Assembly (NCBI GenBank): GCA_016125185.1
Contig: WGMG01000006.1
Coordinates: 1,736,001 to 1,800,000 of the forward strand
DNA: 64,000 nucleotides
Origin: Armatimonadota bacterium
GTDB lineage: Bacteria > Armatimonadota > Fimbriimonadia > Fimbriimonadales > Fimbriimonadaceae
Direction: 5' to 3'
Part shown: in pieces, positions 58,881 to 64,000 of the stretch
How the letters are laid out: each line of letters starts with the position of its first letter
Numbering within the stretch: position 1 is the stretch's first letter
Made by a program: the position numbers and the translations under genes
The notes under the pieces: model-generated
The model's input: only the letters and a program-made list of their open reading frames with translations
The model's database searches: none
What the model was told of the DNA's origin: nothing

Positions 58881-60047
58881 ATGGTCCTCCCTCAACTCTG
58901 CCTTTATCTGGCCGCCAATCTCTATTCCCAAGCCAAGCCAAGCGAATTCAAAGGCGTCGAGTACACGTTGCCCGCCAACTGGCAGGTCCAACAGTCCGCG
59001 GAGGTCCTCATTCTCACGCCAAACCATCTCGACGAAGGCAAGATCGTGGCCGTCATCGTCGCTCCGCCGATCCCCAAGAGCGGCAAGCCTTGGCTCGATA
59101 ATTTCAACGTCTTTCTCGCTGCCGCCGGCGAAAAGACTCACGTGGTCTCTCATGGCGAAACACAATCGACCAAGCGTCCACCTTACGAAATATTTGTACA
59201 ACTTCAAAAGCTAAAAGATGATAATATCGGCGACTACCAATGCCTTTACCAAATGGTCGCCGACGACGATAACGGGGCGTGCATGTGCGTCATGTCCAAC
59301 GACGACACCCTCGTCGAGAAATACCAAAAAGACCTTTCGCAGATCCTCCTCAGCTCGCGCCCCAAGAAGGCCGCCAAGAAAATCCGCACCGGCGACACGC
59401 CAGGTCTCTACCTCGGCAGCCCCGGCTGGCTCCCCAGCGGCCGCGGGACCGAAATCCCGAAGGCGCATTTGGTCGATGGCAAGCCGACCGGCATGTGGAT
59501 GAATGCCGGATTTGAGCTCAATAGCAAAAGCGCCATCTTTGCCACCATCTACCTGCCCGACGGCACGATGGTTCGCTTTCCCCGGTTCGGCGGCGGAAAC
59601 CTAATCGACATCGAAGGCGAGCGCGCCAACCCCAACGACGCCAAGAGCGTGGGCACCTGGAGCGTCGGCAACGGCACGATGACCACCCACATCAGCGGCG
59701 GCAACTCGACCTTCAAGTATTCGACCGGCAAAGACGACGAGGGCGAATTCTTCCTGTATGGCGGCGCGAAATACCGCCCGTGCGTACCCGTGACCGCCGA
59801 TTACTTAGTGGGCAAATGGCACATTCCGGGCGCGGGCGAGTACGAATTTGCAAAGGACGGCACCGTCAAGTACAGCTTCTCCTTTCAGCCCGAAAACGGG
59901 CCCGACCGAAGATCGACTGGGACCTGGGTGCTCGACGGATACCTGTTCGCCGTCGACCAACCCAACCTCTACATCGTCAACAGCATCTACCGATTTGGAA
60001 CCGACAGCATCGTCATCGGCGAGCATATCTACTCCCGCGTCAAATAG
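58881..60047 (+). CDS. Hypothetical secreted protein
   Basis: 388 aa from the ATG at 58881, chosen because TATAAT lies 7 bp before it; the frame extends 38 codons upstream into the divergent promoter. Short signal-like start (MVLPQLCLYLAANLYSQA). Residues 20-170 look like a DUF1795/PsbP-like stress domain (FKGVEYTLPANWQVQQSAEVLILTP). Residues 190-388 carry two beta segments with NAKSVGTWSVGNGTM and LVGKWHIPGAGEYEFAKDGTVKYSF, as in lipocalin-like heat-induced proteins. Not assigned. 29 bp precede the fifth HAF-like gene. Confidence 0.65.
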   Translation: MVLPQLCLYLAANLYSQAKPSEFKGVEYTLPANWQVQQSAEVLILTPNHLDEGKIVAVIVAPPIPKSGKPWLDNFNVFLAAAGEKTHVVSHGETQSTKRPPYEIFVQLQKLKDDNIGDYQCLYQMVADDDNGACMCVMSNDDTLVEKYQKDLSQILLSSRPKKAAKKIRTGDTPGLYLGSPGWLPSGRGTEIPKAHLVDGKPTGMWMNAGFELNSKSAIFATIYLPDGTMVRFPRFGGGNLIDIEGERANPNDAKSVGTWSVGNGTMTTHISGGNSTFKYSTGKDDEGEFFLYGGAKYRPCVPVTADYLVGKWHIPGAGEYEFAKDGTVKYSFSFQPENGPDRRSTGTWVLDGYLFAVDQPNLYIVNSIYRFGTDSIVIGEHIYSRVK

Positions 60048-60076
60048 CGCCTGCCCGTATACTGGAAGGACCTCCC

Positions 60077-61132
60077 GTGCAAGTAGTTCGCAATTTGGCC
60101 CTCGGTGCACTCGCCGTCACGATCTTCGCCTGCGGCGGAGTCACGTCGGGCGTCAAAACCACGTCCTTCGGCACGCCCGTGGTCATTGCCGTGCCCGACA
60201 ATGGCAACACAACCCTAACCGGTTTCGCCGCCAACGGCAAGATGGTCGGCAACTTCGTGGCCAATGGATCATCGACCTCGGTTCCCTACTATTGGGAGTC
60301 TCCGACCGCCACACCCGCGATGCTCCAAGGAACGGATTGCTACGCCAACGCGATCAACTCCTCCGGAGCCATCGTCGGCAACATGCAGACCGGATCGGGA
60401 AATCAGCTGGCCGCATTCTGGGGTTCGCCGCAATCCGCTCCCGTCACCCTCCCCGAGGCTCCCGCCACTCCCCACCAAACGAACGCGACCTCCATCAACG
60501 AAAGCAATGTGATCGTCGGCCAAGATGGCAGCTTCGGTGTGTACTGGGACGCCTCGCACGCGACCGCATACGCCTTCGGCGGACCAAATTTAGAGGGCGT
60601 CTATAACGCCGCTATCGCCGACTCAGGGACCATCTACTTCACCATCTATTCAAGCCTGACCAACAACCTAGCCCACCGGCTTTGTACGTTCACAAACTTT
60701 CCGAACGAGCCCGCCGCCTACGTCCCTGGCACGAACGCTCACTCGGCATACTCCGAGTTCGTCGCCCTCAATCGCTTCCGAGGTCAGGCCGCGATCCTCG
60801 ATACCAACCTGGGCGGCGTGCCCTCTGGCTCCGAGGTCCTTCTCGATCCCGCCTTTGCTCCCTCACAACTCACCGGCACCGATGCCCGAGTCAAGTACGT
60901 CGGCGACGACGGCGTCTACTGCGGGGCCGAAGGGTTCGGCGTCGATCAGTTCGCCGTCATTTGGCAAAGCGGCATCTCGAAGCCGGTCAATATGAATAAC
61001 CTCATCCCGCCTGGCTCGGGGCTCGTCCTCACCGACGCCCTATTCCAAACGTCCGATGGCGGTGTCATCGGCATCGCCCGGCAAACCAGTTCGGGCAAAA
61101 GCGTGTACGTCTACGTCCCGAGAGCGCCCTAA
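60077..61132 (+). CDS. HAF-like secreted lipoprotein, paralog 5
   Basis: 351 aa, GTG start at 60077 with AAGGA 8 bp before it; TATACT (60058-60063) may be the -10. Lipobox TIFACGG (Cys19). The most diverged member: SFGTPVVI replaces the NLxYAxP start, and the C-terminus is KPVNMNNLIPPGSGLVLTDALFQTSDGGVIGIARQ...YVPRAP. Intermediate blocks are FAANGKMVGNFV, YYWESPTATPAM, INSSGAIVGNM and INESNVIVGQDGSFGVYWD. Separated from the other four by the isomerase and a hypothetical gene. Confidence 0.75.
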   Translation: MQVVRNLALGALAVTIFACGGVTSGVKTTSFGTPVVIAVPDNGNTTLTGFAANGKMVGNFVANGSSTSVPYYWESPTATPAMLQGTDCYANAINSSGAIVGNMQTGSGNQLAAFWGSPQSAPVTLPEAPATPHQTNATSINESNVIVGQDGSFGVYWDASHATAYAFGGPNLEGVYNAAIADSGTIYFTIYSSLTNNLAHRLCTFTNFPNEPAAYVPGTNAHSAYSEFVALNRFRGQAAILDTNLGGVPSGSEVLLDPAFAPSQLTGTDARVKYVGDDGVYCGAEGFGVDQFAVIWQSGISKPVNMNNLIPPGSGLVLTDALFQTSDGGVIGIARQTSSGKSVYVYVPRAP

Positions 61133-61136
61133 GAAA

Positions 61137-61463
61137 TCAGCCCCTGAACGCCTTCTCGTAGCTGTCCTCGTAAGTCACGAGGCACTCCTTGAAGCTCACA
61201 TCGGCGTCGTGCCCCTTCTCGTCGACGAGTTCAAAGGTGCCGTTGAGGACCCGGCACCGCTGGACCTTCATGTTCGTCCACGGCATGGTTTTAAACTTCA
61301 CGCCGATGAAGTGCATCTTGAAATCGTGCAGTTGCCCTTTGACCGACTGGCAAATCTCAAGCTCCATTTCATTCTCGTCCATCGATCGCGCCACCCGAGT
61401 GACCTCGCACGCTCGCAGGGGAAAGTTTCGGACGAATTGCTCAAGAGGCATGGATTTGCTCAC
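61137..61463 (-). CDS. Hypothetical protein
   Basis: 108 aa, GTG start at 61463 with GAGG 3 bp upstream. Soluble, alpha/beta, with a repeated M/K-rich strand pattern; no signal peptide and no family recognised. Convergent with HAF-like paralog 5, 4 bp apart. Confidence 0.5.
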   Translation of the reverse strand: MSKSMPLEQFVRNFPLRACEVTRVARSMDENEMELEICQSVKGQLHDFKMHFIGVKFKTMPWTNMKVQRCRVLNGTFELVDEKGHDADVSFKECLVTYEDSYEKAFRG

Positions 61464-61664
61464 GCCTCATCTTACTGCTATTCGAGACTCAAATGAAAAC
61501 CGGCTACTCCCAACTGCAAACTGCCGACTCCCAACTTTTTTCATCTCCTCTTAGAGTCTGTCGCACCGCAAGCGAAGACCTGATCCCGGAGGGATCACAG
61601 ATGGTAGCCGGGCGGTCGGAGCGAGGGACGAGCGTAGACCCCCGGTAGCATTCGAACCTGAAAT

Positions 61665-61712
61665 GGTCCGAGGAGTCCCGATATTCGGGACGACCCCGCC
61701 ATTATGGCGGCG
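61665..61712. repeat. Mosaic intergenic element, copy 3
   Basis: GGTCCGAGGAGTCCCGATAT, TCGGGACGACCCC and CCGCCATTATGGCGG: the most complete copy, joining the parts seen separately at 28111 and 32171. Confidence 0.65.
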
Positions 61713-61964
61713 ACAAATGGGTCGTCAAATGTTTGGAAAAACTGCTGTGCGACAGGCACTCTTAGGAGAGGACCCTCCCGCGACCTTAGGAGCTTGTCGT
61801 TAGACCCCGCCGAGCATCGCGAGGAAGAGCCCTTGGAAAAGGGTGCCACAAAGGCACTATTTTCTGAGGATGAAGCGAAGCTGAATCGGGGGGAGGAGGT
61901 GAGGTAGATAAACGCTCCAAACTCCCAACCCTCGTAGCGAAGCGGAAACCCCCGAACCATCGGG

Positions 61965-62004
61965 CCAACTCCCAACTCCCAACTCCCAACTCCCAACTCC
62001 CAAC
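61965..62004. repeat. CCCAACT heptamer array
   Basis: About five and a half perfect copies of the heptamer, ending at the prfC stop codon (62005-62007). Confidence 0.8.
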
Positions 62005-63609
62005 CTAATTCGCCAACGCCGTAAACCCTTCCGACGGCGTCCGCATAAACTTGATCTTCGGATGCTGTTCAACCTGGTAGTTGCAGCCCCACTCGGTCGT
62101 AAACAGCGCCACCGGAACCCCGTAGTTGTCCTCCAGACCCACCGCGTTCGAGCCCCAATAGATGCCCTTGATCTCCGCCGCGTCGCCGTCCAGCCACCGA
62201 ATAATCTCGTACGGCATCATCTCCACGTTGGTCTTCACGCCGTACTCGGCGATCAGCCGGTACTGAACGACCTCGAACTGCAATCGCCCAATCGCGCCCA
62301 AAATCGGCTCGCGCTGAACGCTTTTCGGGTTCCAGAAAAGCTGAACCAGGCCCTCTTGGCACAACTGCTCCACCCCCTTCTCAAAGTTCTTCAGCTTCGA
62401 TACGTCCATGTTCGTCAGCCGCGCAAACACCTCCGGCACAAACTCAGGCACCTCGCTGTACTGAATCTTGGCGTTGGTCGTCACCGTGTCGCCCAGCATA
62501 AACGCCCCTGGGTTCGTCAGGCCCACGATGTCGCCCGGGTACGCCAGTTCGACCGTCTCCCGCTCCTGCGCAAACAGCCGTTGCGGGCGCGACAGCTTCA
62601 GCCGCTTGTTGCTCCGCTTGTTCAGCACCTCCATGTCCTTCTCAAACATGCCCGAAACGATCCGCACAAACGCGATTCGGTCGCGATGGTTGGGGTCCAT
62701 GTTCGCCTGAATCTTGAACACGAAGCCGCTGAAATCGTCGCTCTCCACCACGTCCTTCGTCTTCGCCAAGCGGCTCTCGGGCGTCGGCGCCATGGTCATA
62801 AATTGGTCCAGGAACAGGCTCACGCCGAAGTTGGTCAGCGCCGAACCGAAGAAGATCGGCGTCAGATTTCCCGCCAAAACCCTCTCCAAATCGAACGGCT
62901 CGCCCGCCACGTCAAGCAGTTCGATGTCCTCCATGAGCTGGTTGTACTTCGCCTCACCCAGTTCGTCCTTCAGGCGCGGATCGTCGAGTGACAGCTTCGT
63001 GGCTTCGATCGCGTTCGAGCCGTGCGACGCCTTGTCGTAAAGGTGCACCGTCTTCGACGCCCGGTCGAACACGCCCTTGAAGTCCACGCCCTGCCCGATC
63101 GGCCAGTTCATCGGCGTGCTCTGAATCCCGAGCACGTCTTCGATCTCCGCCATGATCGCTAGCGGCCCCGGACCTTCGTTGTCCAGCTTGTTGACGAACG
63201 TAAAGATCGGCAGTCCCCGTTGCTTACACACGGCAAAGAGCTTTCGCGTCTGGCTCTCGACGCCGCTCGCATTGTCGATCAGCATGACCGCCGCGTCGGC
63301 CGCCGTCAGGGTTCGATACGTGTCCGCACTGAAGTCGTCGTGCCCCGGAGTGTCCAGCAGGTTCAGCACGTGCCCCTTGTATTCGAACTGAAGCACCGTC
63401 GAAGTGATCGAGATGCCGCGCTGTTTTTCTAGCTCCATCCAGTCCGAGGTAGCGGTGCGCTGGTTGCGCCGCGCCTTCACCGACCCCGCCAACTGGATCG
63501 CCCCTCCATAAAGCAAAAGCTTCTCGGTGAGGGTCGTCTTTCCGGCGTCGGGGTGAGAGATGATGGCGAACGTGCGGCGACGCTTCGCTTCTTGCTCGAT
63601 GGTGCTCAT
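62005..63609 (-). CDS. prfC: Peptide chain release factor 3
   Basis: 534 aa from the ATG at 63609 (MSTIEQEAKRRR); the frame is open 56 codons upstream but without family similarity. GTPase motifs: G1 SHPDAGKTTLTEKLL, G2 region with RGISITS, G3 LLDTPGHDDFSADTYR, G4 FVNKLDNEG. The RF3-specific MELEKQRGISI and the C-terminal EIIRWLDGDA/TEWGCNYQVEQHPKIKF set it apart from EF-G. It recycles RF1/RF2 from the ribosome after peptide release. Its 3' end abuts the CCCAACT array. Confidence 0.95.
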   Translation of the reverse strand: MSTIEQEAKRRRTFAIISHPDAGKTTLTEKLLLYGGAIQLAGSVKARRNQRTATSDWMELEKQRGISITSTVLQFEYKGHVLNLLDTPGHDDFSADTYRTLTAADAAVMLIDNASGVESQTRKLFAVCKQRGLPIFTFVNKLDNEGPGPLAIMAEIEDVLGIQSTPMNWPIGQGVDFKGVFDRASKTVHLYDKASHGSNAIEATKLSLDDPRLKDELGEAKYNQLMEDIELLDVAGEPFDLERVLAGNLTPIFFGSALTNFGVSLFLDQFMTMAPTPESRLAKTKDVVESDDFSGFVFKIQANMDPNHRDRIAFVRIVSGMFEKDMEVLNKRSNKRLKLSRPQRLFAQERETVELAYPGDIVGLTNPGAFMLGDTVTTNAKIQYSEVPEFVPEVFARLTNMDVSKLKNFEKGVEQLCQEGLVQLFWNPKSVQREPILGAIGRLQFEVVQYRLIAEYGVKTNVEMMPYEIIRWLDGDAAEIKGIYWGSNAVGLEDNYGVPVALFTTEWGCNYQVEQHPKIKFMRTPSEGFTALAN

Positions 63610-64000
63610 AGGGTCTGTTGTTCGCGCTCTCTTGGCCGCCCTAGCCTTGTGCGAAGGAGGCCGTCCGGCGTAGCTTCCTGTCCGACGTAGCTTTAGCGAA
63701 GTCAGGATGCGAAAGGCATCTCGCGGGGATACGACTATTTTACTCCGAGCGAAAAACCGACCGTCAAACACAACCAATTAGGAAGATTTTCCTGTACAGC
63801 AAGTGGTCTCGACCTCCATTTGGGCTGTCCAGCCTGAACACAAGGTCGAAGAATCTTCGAAAACACTATCATTCTTTCTACCTACGAGGAATCCGTAGCA
63901 CAGGCAATCATTTCCGGCAAAAGACGAGAACCACGAATGAAACGTGAACCTGGTCGGACATAATTGCCGGATATAATCATCCTCGCAGCTGGAGGAACGG
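63610..64000. other. Intergenic region, promoter of a gene beyond the window
   Basis: 391 bp without a gene. Near the right edge TATAAT (63972-63977) is followed by a perfect GGAGGAA Shine-Dalgarno (63991-63997), so a plus-strand gene should start just past 64000. The left part holds GTAGCTTCCTGTCCGACGTAGCTT, a short direct repeat. Confidence 0.5.

Larger units (their letters stand above)
61464..62004. other. Repeat-rich intergenic region, no gene
   Basis: 541 bp between a hypothetical gene and prfC. It contains CCCAACT-like runs at 61505-61537 and 61965-62004, a mosaic element (61665-61712), a GATCCCGGAGGGATC hairpin (61582-61596) and a copy of the CTCGTAGCGAAGCGG segment (about 61933). ORFs here are in repeats. 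Confidence 0.65.

Noticed and set aside
61965-62004. CCCAACT array considered as a CRISPR
   Set aside because: The unit is 7 bp with no spacers; it is a simple tandem repeat.
62062-62991. 309-codon plus-strand ORF opposite prfC
   Set aside because: Mirror frame of the RF3 GTPase; product is H/R/L-rich and featureless.

Overview
The window looks like chromosome of a Fimbriimonas-like member of the Armatimonadota. This is inferred from the type II pilin N-terminus at 20746 (an [14 protein letters not shown]-type helix), the many secreted paralogs with little annotation, and the mix of housekeeping genes; nothing here is a phage, plasmid, transposase or CRISPR array. GC is moderately high and genes are dense on both strands.

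Layout. 1-2712 (minus): RNase G/E followed by two small membrane proteins. 2759-7707: a hypothetical gene, a four-helix-bundle gene framed by 29-bp inverted repeats, and two PadR + HAAS-type membrane-protein pairs that flank an Rrf2 regulator/AhpD-like operon; several dyads look like operators. 7751-13738 (minus): ABC ATPase, ABC-2 permease, a TPR-like protein, SRP RNA, then dnaX-ybaB-recR, with a diverged copy of the dnaX 5' end between SRP RNA and dnaX. 14016-16724: an SGNH esterase and a CE15-type esterase. 16919-17067: an unassigned small RNA with its own promoter and terminator. 17084-19463 (minus): trpDCF. 19516-23848: nuoA, nuoC and nuoD, with no nuoB and with a pilin and two lipoproteins between C and D. 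23999-27804: EpsI-like protein and exosortase, divergent from rmlB-rmlA. 28300-33724: GH2-like protein, DinB, and two related small secreted proteins, separated by repeat-rich gaps. 33820-39776: aroC-pstB, a TraB-like protein, a globin-coupled chemoreceptor and a divergent GAF histidine kinase. 39953-46722: pseudopilin-like protein, initiator tRNA, ssb, amidase, tandem-DTG protease, rmuC. 46789-52538: GH32 fructanase, Spy/LTXXQ-like protein, intradiol dioxygenase, ispH, alcohol dehydrogenase. 52539-61132: five related secreted HAF-like proteins with a lyxose-isomerase-type cupin and other secreted proteins among them. 62005-63609: prfC.

Two regulatory themes recur. First, at least a dozen genes have a TANNNT-like -10 hexamer only 5-9 bases before the start codon and no Shine-Dalgarno sequence, which suggests leaderless mRNAs. 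Second, four promoters (three of the HAF-like genes and the CE15 gene) carry two TTCTTAC-type heptamers spaced exactly 11 bp just upstream of the -10, as expected for an OmpR/PhoB-type regulator. Intergenic gaps hold several dispersed repeat families: two-hairpin CTCTCC/GGAGAG units, a mosaic GTCCAAGGAGTCCCGA element, AAGGTGGGCATCTTGCCCACC units and CCCAACT heptamer runs.

All function calls are by reading the translated sequence. No database search was run.
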